From Arboricoccus pini (GTDB taxonomy: Bacteria; Pseudomonadota; Alphaproteobacteria; Geminicoccales; Geminicoccaceae): a stretch of DNA of 64,000 nt. The stretch's first letter is position 1; each line of letters opens with the position of its first letter. Below the pieces are notes generated by a model. The model did no database searches and was not told where the DNA came from. It saw only the letters and a program-made list of their open reading frames with translations. The stretch is taken from positions 1 through 64,000 of the forward strand of contig NZ_FYEH01000016.1 of assembly GCF_900187945.1 (NCBI RefSeq). Reading direction: 5' to 3'. Below, piece after piece: positions 52,226 through 60,663 of this stretch. The position numbers were made by a program, and so were the translations under genes.

Positions 52226-53632
52226 ATGCAAGTCGTCTCCTCCGCCCGGGCCCTCGGTCCGGCGCCGCTGGGTGCCGTTTATCGCGCCGTATGGCGCTGG
52301 CATTTCTATGCCGGGCTCCTGGTTATCCCCTTCCTCATACTCTTGGCCGTAACCGGTGGGCTCTATCTCTTCCACAAGGAGATCGACGCCGTCGTCCATG
52401 CGAACCTCCTACGCGTCCAGCCCGGCACCGGGCCGGGCCTCGCGCCATCGGCTCTTGTGGCCAACGCGCAAAGGGCCGTGCCCGGGACCCCCTTGACCTA
52501 CGTTACGCCGGGCGATCCCGGGGCCGCCGCGGCGGTCGGCATCCGGACCCCGGAGGGCACGCATCGTCTTGTCTATCTCGATCCGGCGGACGGGCGGGTG
52601 CTCGGCAGCATCGGGCCGAAATCGACGGTCATGGGTATCGTTCGCCAATTGCACAGCCTGGCCTTCTTTGGTGTCTGGCCACCTTACGTGATCGAGATCG
52701 TTGGCGGCTGGACCGTCGTCCTGGTCCTGACCGGCCTTTATCTCTGGTGGCCGCGCGGCGGCCGCAAAGGCGGCGTCGTCAGCCTGCGCGGCACGCCGAC
52801 CAAGCGCATCTTCTGGCGCGATCTCCATGCGGTAAGTGGCCTTCTTGCCGCAATCTTCCTGGCGTTCCTGGCCGTCACGGGTATGCCCTGGTCGAGCTTT
52901 TGGGGTGGTCAGACGCACCGCCTCGTCGCCGCCGCCGGCATCGGCTTTCCAGCCGGCGCCTGGGGCGACGCGCCGTCATCGAGCCTGCCGCTTCAAGCCG
53001 TGGCAGCCGACGTGGGCTGGACGATGCAGACGTCCCCGGTCCCGCTCTCGAGTGGCCATCATCAAGGTGCGCCGACGAAGGAGGGAACGCCAGCCGATTT
53101 GCCGACCTCGATCGGCCTGGACGCGGCCGTGGCGATCTTCAACGAGGCGGGCCTAGAGCGCGGCTATGCCGTGGCGCTGCCGCAGACGGCTGAGGGGGTC
53201 TATAGCGGGACGGTCTACCCGGCAGACCTCGCCAAGGAGCGGGCTATCCATCTCGACCAGTATACCGGCCGGAAGCTGATCGACGTCGCCTTTGCCGATT
53301 ATGGCTGGGGCGGCAAGGCGATTGAGTGGGGGGTCAACGTTCATATGGGCCAGGAATTCGGCCGGCTGAACCAGATCGTGCTGGCGCTGGCCTGCGTGCT
53401 CGTCATCGTCATGGCAGTGGGTGCCCTGGTCATGTGGTGGAAGCGGCGGCCGCCCGGATCCCTGGCGGCCCCACCCTGGCCCTCGGACCGTCGACCGGTC
53501 GTCGCCGTGACGGCCATCCTGTTCGTCCTCGGCCTGGTCTATCCACTGACCGGCATATCAATGTTGGCGATCCTGGCCGTCGATCTTATCGGCCACCATA
53601 TGCTGGCGGCACGTGCCGCCAGCGCTGCTTAG
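52226..53632 (+). CDS. PepSY-associated TM-helix protein (PiuB-like)
   Basis: A 468-residue membrane protein with four main helices. WRWHFYAGLLVIPFLILLAVTG, LVYLDPADGRVLG (PepSY strand), IVRQLHSLAFFG, RDLHAVSGLLAAIFLAFLAVTG and the final TGISMLAILAVDLI are all family features; histidines at helix ends may hold haem. The family is linked to iron reduction and uptake, and here it sits in a copper context. It is coupled to the CopC-fusion gene 10 bases downstream. The start is ATG 52226. Confidence 0.9.
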   Translation: MQVVSSARALGPAPLGAVYRAVWRWHFYAGLLVIPFLILLAVTGGLYLFHKEIDAVVHANLLRVQPGTGPGLAPSALVANAQRAVPGTPLTYVTPGDPGAAAAVGIRTPEGTHRLVYLDPADGRVLGSIGPKSTVMGIVRQLHSLAFFGVWPPYVIEIVGGWTVVLVLTGLYLWWPRGGRKGGVVSLRGTPTKRIFWRDLHAVSGLLAAIFLAFLAVTGMPWSSFWGGQTHRLVAAAGIGFPAGAWGDAPSSSLPLQAVAADVGWTMQTSPVPLSSGHHQGAPTKEGTPADLPTSIGLDAAVAIFNEAGLERGYAVALPQTAEGVYSGTVYPADLAKERAIHLDQYTGRKLIDVAFADYGWGGKAIEWGVNVHMGQEFGRLNQIVLALACVLVIVMAVGALVMWWKRRPPGSLAAPPWPSDRRPVVAVTAILFVLGLVYPLTGISMLAILAVDLIGHHMLAARAASAA

Positions 53633-53642
53633 GGAAAGAAGA

Positions 53643-54452
53643 ATGGCCGCCAAGCCCAACCATCTCCGTCATGCGCTTCCGCTGCTGGCATTCCTCCTGC
53701 CGGCGACGGCCCAGGCTCATGCGCATCTGCAATCCGCCACGCCCGCCGACGGCGCCACGGTCCAGGCAGCGCCTGAGGACATCGTCCTGCAATTCAGTGA
53801 GGGCATCGAGCCAGCGCTAAGCCGAGTTTCCATTACCGGTCCGGACGGCAAGGCCGTCGCCACCACAATCAAGGTCGACGCGGGCGATCCCTCGCGCCTG
53901 CACATCGTACCGGCCCAGCCTTTGCAGGCGGGCGGCCAGACCCTGGCTTGGCGGCTCGTCTCGGCCGACACGCATCGTGTGCAGGGCAGCCTGCGCTTCG
54001 AGATCGCCGGCGGGCCGGCCGCGAAGGTGGGCAAGATCTCGATCCTGGAGCCGCATGCCCTGGCGACGGCGCCGCACCAGCCAACCGGCGCTGCCTATAT
54101 GACGATCGTCAATGACGGTGAAACACCCGACCGTCTGATCGCGGTCGCTACAAACGTCGCGAAGTCGGCCTCGCTGCACCGCTCGGCCGCCGACGACGCT
54201 GGTGTCATGACCATGGGCCCGCTTGAGGACGGTCTCGAGATCCCCGCCCACGGTCGCGCCGAGCTTGCCCCTGGTGGCGTGCATGTCATGCTTGAGGGGT
54301 TGGCGGCGGGATTGAAGGCGGGTCAGGTCCTGACGATCGAGCTCACTTTCGCACAAGCCGGCCGGACCACGCTGCTCGTTCCGGTGCAGGCTCTGGGCGG
54401 CGGTCGATCGGCGATGCAGAGCGGCATGCCGACGCAGCCCGGCACCCCCTGA
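53643..54452 (+). CDS. CopC - PCu(A)C fusion, periplasmic copper-binding protein
   Basis: A 269-residue exported protein joining two copper domains. After the signal peptide (LLAFLLPATAQA) comes CopC: HAHLQSATPADGATVQ with the N-terminal His ligand, and SADTHRVQGSLRFE with the second His. From about residue 135 a PCu(A)C chaperone domain follows: YMTIVNDGETPDRL, LHRSAADDAGVMTM and PGGVHVMLEGL, the H..M and HxM copper(I) ligands. CopC binds Cu(II) and PCu(A)C loads Cu(I) into cytochrome oxidase. The fusion would pass copper within one protein. ATG 53643 follows GGGAAAGAAGA. Confidence 0.92.
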   Translation: MAAKPNHLRHALPLLAFLLPATAQAHAHLQSATPADGATVQAAPEDIVLQFSEGIEPALSRVSITGPDGKAVATTIKVDAGDPSRLHIVPAQPLQAGGQTLAWRLVSADTHRVQGSLRFEIAGGPAAKVGKISILEPHALATAPHQPTGAAYMTIVNDGETPDRLIAVATNVAKSASLHRSAADDAGVMTMGPLEDGLEIPAHGRAELAPGGVHVMLEGLAAGLKAGQVLTIELTFAQAGRTTLLVPVQALGGGRSAMQSGMPTQPGTP

Positions 54453-54458
54453 ACGGCC

Positions 54459-54809
54459 TCAAGCACAGCTCTGCCGCGCGGCCAGTTCCTTCAGCGTGTT
54501 GGCAAAGGCTTCGAGGCAATCGACCAACTCGATTTCCTGGACGAAATCCTGGGGCTCGTCGAGGTCGATTGCCTCGAGCAGCTTGACGATACGGTTGATC
54601 TCGAGGTCGAGGGTTTCGAATTTGGCCTCGTTTGGAAGGCCCAGCTGTATGCGAAGATGCTCAAGGGTGGTCACTGCTTCGTTTCGCATCTGATCCAACT
54701 GCATAAGCTTCTGGTTGAGATTTTCCTGGAGCCGAGCCGCTATACGTGGGTGCACAGACCCTCTCCCCCGAACGGTCATCATTGGCAGATTATGATTGGC
54801 ATTCGGCAT
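54459..54809 (-). CDS. Small helical protein of unknown function (116 aa)
   Basis: A 116-residue protein predicted mostly helical: RIAARLQENLNQKLMQLDQMR, TLEHLRIQLGL, and an acidic end AIDLDEPQDFVQEIELVDCLE. The first 20 residues are basic and glycine-rich. No motif is recognised. It is 42 bases downstream of a sigma-region-4-like gene on the same strand and may be its partner, for example as a binding or anti-sigma-like protein; this is speculation from position. It converges on the CopC-fusion gene. Confidence 0.65.
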   Translation of the reverse strand: MPNANHNLPMMTVRGRGSVHPRIAARLQENLNQKLMQLDQMRNEAVTTLEHLRIQLGLPNEAKFETLDLEINRIVKLLEAIDLDEPQDFVQEIELVDCLEAFANTLKELAARQSCA

Positions 54810-54850
54810 GGGGACGAGACGCCCCTAGGCCTCTGTCGTATTGGGATATT

Positions 54851-55285
54851 CTAATTTCTTGTATCTTTCTCACTATTTTCCGGCTCGTATCCAGACAGGC
54901 TCCGGAGCTTGGCCCGGACCGTCTCTGCCGGGATCGACCACAGGTCGCCGATCGTCTCGGGCGTGAGTTCCAGGAGCGTGGCCGCGAGGAACAGACGGCG
55001 CTCTTCCAGGCCCAGGGCCGCCAGCCGATCGACGCGCGGGTCGTTCGACGGCGGTGGCCGGTGGTTGGGATCGAGGCCCTGGTCGATCGCCCGCAGCATA
55101 GCCAGGCGAAATTGGCCAAGGGTCGGTGCTGCCTCGTATAGCATGGCCGTACTGGTCTCGATCGTCGCCGACTCGAAGGCCGCCTGCCCTGCCTCCTGGC
55201 CCAGAAGCAGGATCGCGTAGGCCTGGATCGCCTTCATCTCGGCGGTCAGCGGGTCGTCCACGTCGTCCACCTCGTCGCTTCCCAT
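54851..55285 (-). CDS. Small protein with sigma-70 region-4-like helix-turn-helix
   Basis: A 144-residue protein. The N-terminal half is acidic (DEVDDVDDPLTAEM) and helical. The C-terminal half reads LAALGLEERRLFLAATLLEL followed by TPETIGDLWSIPAETVRAKLRSL, which copies the pattern of sigma factor region 4 (L..L....R..F.L..LE..T...IG..... VR..L). There is no region 2, so it is not a full sigma factor. It could be a DNA-binding or RNA-polymerase-binding adaptor of the PhyR type without a receiver. It is followed by the 116-aa gene. Confidence 0.7.
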   Translation of the reverse strand: MGSDEVDDVDDPLTAEMKAIQAYAILLLGQEAGQAAFESATIETSTAMLYEAAPTLGQFRLAMLRAIDQGLDPNHRPPPSNDPRVDRLAALGLEERRLFLAATLLELTPETIGDLWSIPAETVRAKLRSLSGYEPENSEKDTRN

Positions 55286-55643
55286 GTCGAGATCTTCCTG
55301 GGGTACCGGGCCTTCATGAACTGTCGCCCCTGAACGCGCCCGGCGCGGATCCGCAAGGGGGATAGGGCGGCGATGCAGGCCTTCAAGGTTGAAATGGTCG
55401 TGGCAGACCTAGCTCTCGCCAGGCTGATCTTCGCATCTGCGCAACGCGCCAAGGATAGCATGATCGAGGCCCATCGCGTCCAGGATCCGCGGTTCACTCG
55501 GGCATCGGCGGCGAGGCGATGAGCTTGATGCGCATCAAAAGACGGTCGATCGACTATTAAGCGCGTGTCAGGGACCATTCGGGGTTGCCGCCGGGGGCAT
55601 CTTGTGGTTGTGATCCGGCCTTCATGAAACGGGGGCGACGCAA
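55286..55643. other. Intergenic stretch with no supported gene
   Basis: 358 bases between the divergent sigma-like gene and the lipoprotein gene. Both promoters should lie here. No frame shows family features on either strand. Confidence 0.4.
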
Positions 55644-56069
55644 ATGAAGGCGAAGTTAATTTTCCTATTTCTCGCCGCGGCGATGCTCAATGGCTGCGCC
55701 CATCGAGGCGGCGAGAGTGATCAGGCCTCGGCGTCCAATTCGACATCCGGCAGCCGGACGGTCGTCATGTCGAACGGCGAGGAAGGCGAGATCATCGGCA
55801 CGCCGGCACCCGGCAGCAAATTTTCGAAGATCCAGCTCAACATGAGCCGCCGGCAGGTCGAGAGCCTGATCGGGCCTCCCGATGACGAAACCGGCCATTT
55901 GACCGGCAAGGCCTTCATCCCGTTCTTCTTCGGTGGCGATTCGTATCGCACGGAGGCCTTTTATAAGGGCGAGGGCCAGCTGACCTACTCGCCGCGCAGC
56001 ATTGGCGCCGAGCCCAACCAGTTGATCAAGATGGAGGTCAACCCGGCCGCCACCGGCTTCTCGGAATAA
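55644..56069 (+). CDS. BamE/SmpA-like lipoprotein
   Basis: A 141-residue outer-membrane-type lipoprotein with signal and lipobox LFLAAAMLNGCAH (lipidated Cys18). After a serine-rich linker comes a short SmpA/BamE-like domain: KIQLNMSRRQVESLIGPPDD with the characteristic M...V...G.P turn, then FFFGGDSYRTEAFYKGEGQLTY. BamE itself helps the outer-membrane assembly complex; this protein is probably a paralogue with unknown task. It is followed directly by four 39-bp repeats. Confidence 0.82.
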   Translation: MKAKLIFLFLAAAMLNGCAHRGGESDQASASNSTSGSRTVVMSNGEEGEIIGTPAPGSKFSKIQLNMSRRQVESLIGPPDDETGHLTGKAFIPFFFGGDSYRTEAFYKGEGQLTYSPRSIGAEPNQLIKMEVNPAATGFSE

Positions 56070-56072
56070 CCG

Positions 56073-56224
56073 CTCAAGTAGCCCGAAGGGCGATAGCGTC
56101 GAGAAAGCGGGCTCAAGTAGCCCGAAGGGCGATAGCGCCGGAAAAGCGCACTCAAGTAGCCTGAAGGGCGGTAGCGCCGGAAAAGCCGGCTTAAGCGTCT
56201 CGAAGGCGATAGCGCCGCATACGA
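56073..56224. repeat. Four tandem 39-bp repeat units
   Basis: Units start at 56073, 56112, 56151 and 56190, exactly 39 bases apart. The first three read CTCAAGTAGCCCGAAGGGCG (or near-identical) followed by ATAGCGYCGRRAAAGCGSR; the fourth is more diverged (CTTAAGCGTCTCGAAGGCGA). Each unit carries a small GCCC-GAA-GGGC hairpin. They begin four bases after the lipoprotein stop and end at a strong hairpin. A single related unit lies at 1048-1075, so this is a dispersed, locally amplified element. Confidence 0.85.
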
Positions 56225-56256
56225 GTTGAGCGGCAGTCGGAGAACTGCCGCTCAAC
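56225..56256. terminator. Bidirectional hairpin between convergent genes
   Basis: GTTGAGCGGCAGT (56225-56237) and ACTGCCGCTCAAC (56244-56256) form a perfect 13-bp stem with a 6-base loop. It lies between the lipoprotein and BenE stops and overlaps the BenE TGA. Neither side has a U-run, but placement and strength favour a transcript-ending or mRNA-protecting role. Confidence 0.65.
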
Positions 56257-57451
56257 TTCGGCCGAGCCGGTTCAGGCCCACGAGGACCCCGCCGGCGATG
56301 AGACCCCAGAAAGCGGCGCCGATGCCCAGCACGGCGACGCCGGACGCAGCGGTGACGAAGGTGACGATAGCGGGCACCCTGTCGTCCTCGCGCACGAGCG
56401 CACCCATCAGGGCGCTGGCCAGGCTGGCGAGCAAAGCAAGACCGGCCACGGTCTGGATCAAAACGGGCGGGGCCGAGGCGATGAAGGCCGCGGCGAGACC
56501 GGCGAAGAGGCCAAAGACGATATAGGTGCCGCCAAGCGCGATCGAGGCGATCCAGCGGCGGTTGGCATCAGGATGCGCCTCCGGGCCGGCGCAAAGGGCC
56601 GCTGTGATCGCCGCCAGGTTCACGGTCATGCCGCCGACGGGGGCCGCGAGAATGCTGGCGAGGCCCGTCCAGACGAAGAGGGAGCCGATCGGCGGATGGT
56701 AGCCATTGCCATTCAAGACGGCCAGGCCCGGTACGTTCTGCGAGGCCATTGTGACGATGAAGAGCGGCAGCGCGATGTTGACGACGGCACCCAGATCGAA
56801 GCCCGGGACAACGAGGACCGGCACAGGCCAGACATGAGTCAGCGTCGCGGCCGGCAGGGTGGTCGACAGGCCAATGACAATGGCCGCCACCAGCACCGTG
56901 ACGGGCACGGCATAGCGTCTGGCAAAGCGCCAGGCCAGCGCCCAGGCAATGATGATCGGCAGGGCCAGATGCGGCATGGCGCCAAGCGCGTGCACCGGAG
57001 CTAGGCAGAGGTCGAGGAGGACGCCGGCCAGCATGGCGGCGGCGAGGCTGCGCGGAATGGCGGCCACGGCCTCGCCGAAACCGCGCCAGAGGCCGGCTAT
57101 GACGATGAGCAGGCCCGTTAGCATGAAGGCGCCGACGGTGACCGGAAAACCGCCGGCCGGCGTGCCGGTGGCGATCAGAAGGACGGCGCCGGGCGTTGAC
57201 CAGGCGATGCTGATCGGCATGCGCAGGCGCAGGCTGAGGGCGATCGAGGCTACGCCCTGGATCAGGCAAACAGCCATCAGGCCCGCCGCCGCCTCCAGTG
57301 GCGTGGCACCCGCCGCCCGCAGGCCCTGGAGGACGATCGTGAAGGCGCTGGCGAAGCCGACGACGGCAGCGAGCGCCCCTGCGGCCAGCGGCTGCAGGGC
57401 GTCGCCCGAGGGCGTCATCCCTCCCTCGCCGGCAAGAGCCTCGCGCATCAT
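56252..57451 (-). CDS. benE: BenE-family benzoate/H+ symporter
   Basis: A 399-residue transporter with 11-12 hydrophobic segments. AAVVGFASAFTIVLQGLRAAGATP, LSLRLRMPISIAWSTPGAVLLI, TMASQNVPGLAVLNGNGYHPP and APVGGMTVNLAAITAALCAGPEAHPD are diagnostic of BenE. It takes up benzoate or related aromatic acids with protons. ATG 57451 follows AAGGAG six bases upstream. No benzoate degradation gene is in the window, so the substrate may be different. Confidence 0.92.
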   Translation of the reverse strand: MMREALAGEGGMTPSGDALQPLAAGALAAVVGFASAFTIVLQGLRAAGATPLEAAAGLMAVCLIQGVASIALSLRLRMPISIAWSTPGAVLLIATGTPAGGFPVTVGAFMLTGLLIVIAGLWRGFGEAVAAIPRSLAAAMLAGVLLDLCLAPVHALGAMPHLALPIIIAWALAWRFARRYAVPVTVLVAAIVIGLSTTLPAATLTHVWPVPVLVVPGFDLGAVVNIALPLFIVTMASQNVPGLAVLNGNGYHPPIGSLFVWTGLASILAAPVGGMTVNLAAITAALCAGPEAHPDANRRWIASIALGGTYIVFGLFAGLAAAFIASAPPVLIQTVAGLALLASLASALMGALVREDDRVPAIVTFVTAASGVAVLGIGAAFWGLIAGGVLVGLNRLGRS

Positions 57452-57833
57452 TGTCTTCTCCTTGGCTTCGTTTCTTCTCCTGCCATCGACCCGCGGCGTT
57501 CGGCAATGGCGCAGCCCGAAGCAGCGACCGTCCTCAAGGCCGACAACCGACACTCGCCCGGGACTTCCAGCCGGACAAAGACGATCTGGCTTCTGGCCCG
57601 GGATCGCTTCGTTAAGACACCTTATGGGCGGGGCGGTTAAGTCGGAGTCCTCGATCGTCGTCGATGCGGGCGTCTTCGTTTCGACGGTCGTTTTTGCGAC
57701 GGGGGGCAATTCATCGCAACGTCCGATGCAGCGATCGGCGGCGTATCCCGTCGGCTGATCGCCGTAAGCGCGCCTCGCTGGCGCTGGATGAGAAGCTCTT
57801 AGCCTCCCTACGACCCTGGCCTTGCCTTGACGG
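57452..57833. other. Intergenic stretch with no supported gene
   Basis: 382 bases between BenE and a zinc peptidase gene, both on the minus strand. The open frame of BenE continues upstream through much of it but with no ribosome site or conserved motif. A BenE promoter is expected here. Confidence 0.4.
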
Positions 57834-58901
57834 TCAGCCGGTGGTTCCAGCGGGTGTGTGAACGATCTTGTGGATGTAGCCGAGCTTCGTGATCACCGGC
57901 GGTGAGAGGACGAAGGGGTATAGGTCCTGGAGGCCCATGGCGCGGTTCAGGCTGTTGACCGCGTAGGTCAGCGGCAGCCAGGCATCGATCAGCGTCTCGA
58001 CTCGCCGGACCTTGTGAGGGTCGAAATCGATTTCAGTCTCGACATCCATGGCATCGGGAGCGATCGAGATGCCAAAGGCGCTGGCCATCTCCAGCGTATC
58101 CACGATGTGGAGATAGTGAGCCCAGGTCTCAGCGAAGTCTTCCCAGGGATGCATGGTAGCATAGGAACTGACGAAGCTGTTTTGCCAGTCGGGCGGCGCG
58201 CCTTCGTTGTAGTGGCGCTGGATCGCCTGGCCGTAATCCTGCGTGTCGTCGCCGAAGATGGCGCGGCATGCTTCGAGATCGTTCCGGTCGCGGACCAATT
58301 TGTCCCAATAATAATGGCCGACCTCATGGCGGAAATGGCCGAGCAGGGTGCGATAGGGCTCGTTCATCTGCGCGCGCAGCGCCTCGCGCTCTGCATCGTC
58401 GGCCTCGGTCAGCGAAATGGTGATGAGACCGTTGTCGTGGCCGGTCATGACCTTGGGCGCCGAGGGATCGGGGGGATCGGCCAGGAAGTCGAAGACGAGA
58501 GGTTCGGGGTCGCCGCTGCCGGGGGTTGGACGCGGCAGATTCAGTTTCAAGACAGAGTACATAAGGCGCCGTTTGGCGGCCTCGAGATTTTGCCAGCGGC
58601 CGTGGAAGTCCGCATTGGAGAGATCGGGGATCGTCTGATTGTGCTGGCAGGCGAGACACAAGGGACTGTCGCCTTCGAGAGGCACCATCCAGTTGCAGCC
58701 CTGCAACTCCCAGTTCGCGCAGAAACGGTAGCGACTCTCGGGCGACTTGTTAGCTAGCGCGATCCAGTTGGCACCGTCGGGCTCGACGGCGCTCATTTCG
58801 CCCAGATCTGGAAGGTAGCCGAGCTTGTGACCGCATTTCTCGCAGAGCGTGTTCTCAAAGAAAAGCGTCTGACCGCAATGCTGGCATTTGAAGAGTTTCA
58901 T
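57834..58901 (-). CDS. Putative zinc-binding metallopeptidase with N-terminal zinc ribbons
   Basis: A 355-residue cytoplasmic protein. It opens with CQHCGQTLFFENTLCEKCGHKLGYLP (two CxxC knuckles) and has further CxxC-like cysteines in NWELQGCNWM and LCLACQHNQT. The peptidase signature HFRHEVGHYYWDKLV supplies HExxH-like H-E-V-G-H, and EDFAETWAHYLHI the downstream Glu ligand. This domain order matches an uncharacterised metallopeptidase family common in proteobacteria. It has no signal peptide. Confidence 0.88.
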   Translation of the reverse strand: MKLFKCQHCGQTLFFENTLCEKCGHKLGYLPDLGEMSAVEPDGANWIALANKSPESRYRFCANWELQGCNWMVPLEGDSPLCLACQHNQTIPDLSNADFHGRWQNLEAAKRRLMYSVLKLNLPRPTPGSGDPEPLVFDFLADPPDPSAPKVMTGHDNGLITISLTEADDAEREALRAQMNEPYRTLLGHFRHEVGHYYWDKLVRDRNDLEACRAIFGDDTQDYGQAIQRHYNEGAPPDWQNSFVSSYATMHPWEDFAETWAHYLHIVDTLEMASAFGISIAPDAMDVETEIDFDPHKVRRVETLIDAWLPLTYAVNSLNRAMGLQDLYPFVLSPPVITKLGYIHKIVHTPAGTTG

Positions 58902-59088
58902 TCATGGAAACCTTGAAAGGAACGCGTGGCGATAAACAAACGCCCTTGTTCTTGGTTCCCTTGATCTGGCACCGCCATGAGCCGGAGGGGGCGAGCGCGT
59001 GAGAAAGGCTCCGCGGCGCGGTTTCGCCTGGAGCGGAATCGAACTAGGCACGAGCGAGGTGAAGTGATCAGCAGGAAGGAGGGATGCC

Positions 59089-59880
59089 TTGGCCGAGGCC
59101 CTGTTATTAGCGCCTGACGAACCGTCGCCCGTACGTCACCTGAGGCCGGATGGCAGTTCGCCCTTCGTCTTCACCTGTGACCATGCCGACCGGCTGATCC
59201 CGCGTCGGCTCGGCAGGCTGGGTCTGGAGGAGACGGAGATCGCTCGCCACATCGGCTGGGACATCGGCATCTGGGAGGTCGGGCTGATCCTGGCCGCACG
59301 CTTCGATGCGCCATTGATCGGTCAGGGTTATTCGCGGCTGGTGATCGACTGCAACCGGCCGCCGGAGGTGCAAAGCTCGATCCCAGAGATTTCCGAGAGC
59401 ACGGTCATCCCGGGTAACCTTCACCTTAGCGACCATGATCGGCAACGGCGCCAGAATGAGATCTTCGAGCCCTATCACGCCGTTATCGCCGACGCGCTAG
59501 AGGCCCGCCGGCTGGCCGGGCGACGGACGATCTTGGTGGCACTGCACAGTTTCACGCCGGTTTTCAAGGATGTGCCCCGGCCCTGGGAGATAGGGCTTCT
59601 GTTCCATCGTGACCGCCGGCTGGCCGATCGGCTGCTGCCCTGGCTACGCCACCGTCACGACATCAAGACGCCCGTGGGCGAGAACGAGCCCTACGCCGTC
59701 AGCGACGAGACCGACTACACGATCCCCGTGCATGGCGAGGGGCGGGGCCTGCCGCACGTCGCGGTCGAGATCCGCCAGGATCTGCTCTTGGAGCCAGTTG
59801 GTCAGCGACGCTGGGCCGGGCTTTTCGGCGACGCCTTGACCGAGGCCCTGGCGCTCATGCCCACAGACGGGCCTCCTTGA
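59089..59880 (+). CDS. N-formylglutamate amidohydrolase-family protein
   Basis: A 263-residue hydrolase. The family motifs are VFTCDHADRLIPRRLGRLGL, HIGWDIGIWEVGLILAARFDAPL, YSRLVIDCNRPP and VALHSFTPVF, with zinc-binding and catalytic His/Glu residues in them. Members release glutamate from N-formylglutamate at the end of histidine breakdown, but many paralogues lie outside hut operons as here. It starts at TTG 59089 behind AAGGAGGG. Its end overlaps the TetR gene by 26 bases on the opposite strand. Confidence 0.9.
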   Translation: MAEALLLAPDEPSPVRHLRPDGSSPFVFTCDHADRLIPRRLGRLGLEETEIARHIGWDIGIWEVGLILAARFDAPLIGQGYSRLVIDCNRPPEVQSSIPEISESTVIPGNLHLSDHDRQRRQNEIFEPYHAVIADALEARRLAGRRTILVALHSFTPVFKDVPRPWEIGLLFHRDRRLADRLLPWLRHRHDIKTPVGENEPYAVSDETDYTIPVHGEGRGLPHVAVEIRQDLLLEPVGQRRWAGLFGDALTEALALMPTDGPP

Positions 59881-60502
59881 AGCTGTCCTTGCCCTCGACC
59901 AGATTGGCGACGATCTCGGGCGGCGCCTTCTCCGGCAAGGAGTCGACTAGGCAATGCTGTGCCATGTAGGCGATCTGGACGAGGAGCCGATCGACGGGCA
60001 GCGAGGTGATCTGCGGCAGCTTTAGAACGTAACGGGTGATCGCCACGCCCAGGATCTGTGAGCAGAGAAAACCCGCCCGCTCCATCAGTTCATCAGGCGG
60101 ACAGATGGGGCGGAAGGCTGCCAGGACCTGAGTGCGGAACAGTTCGTGCATCCTCATGCGCGCATGCTCGTTGGTGGTCGAGGCGCGCAGAAGGACAGTC
60201 ATTGTATCGTTATGGTCGCTGCCTTCCCACTTGGCGACGAAGTGGCTGGCAATGGTCATGCCGATCTGATCGCGCGGCAATTTGGTGAGGTCGGGAATGC
60301 GAAGGTCGAAGCTGGCGGCAGCCGCAAGCAGGCCTTCCTTGCTGCCGTAATAGCGCATGACCATCGAGGGATCGATGCCGGCGTCGCGCGCGATGTTGCG
60401 GATGGTCGCTCCCTCATAGCCGTGCTCCGCGAAGTGTCGTCGTGCCTGCCAAAGAATGCGGGCTCGTGATTCTGCGGAGCGCTGCGTGAATGCCATGGCC
60501 AT
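59855..60502 (-). CDS. TetR-family transcriptional regulator
   Basis: A 215-residue regulator. The TetR helix-turn-helix is ILWQARRHFAEHGYEGATIRNIARDAGIDPSMV in two parts: residues 15-30 and ATIRNIARDAGIDPSMVMRYY. The effector-binding half is helical, with HARMRMHELFRTQVLAAF. It is divergent from the BrkB gene (62 bases beyond its start region), whose expression it may control together with the MFS gene downstream. Confidence 0.92.
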   Translation of the reverse strand: MAMAFTQRSAESRARILWQARRHFAEHGYEGATIRNIARDAGIDPSMVMRYYGSKEGLLAAAASFDLRIPDLTKLPRDQIGMTIASHFVAKWEGSDHNDTMTVLLRASTTNEHARMRMHELFRTQVLAAFRPICPPDELMERAGFLCSQILGVAITRYVLKLPQITSLPVDRLLVQIAYMAQHCLVDSLPEKAPPEIVANLVEGKDSFKEARLWA

Positions 60503-60663
60503 CGTCTCCCTAACGTCACGCCGTTCGAAGTTTTGGGTTCGCTCTCGCCTGCCATCATGCGTTGGCTTTTACGACGCAGCAAGCAGAATGCGATGCAACT
60601 GGATCACGTGTGACCTTGTTGCTGCGGCCCACGCTTGTCGGCGGGGGCTTTGAGTCTATCCTA

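Noticed and set aside
56073-56224. CRISPR array
   Set aside because: Units are contiguous with a 39-base period and no variable spacers, and no cas genes are nearby.
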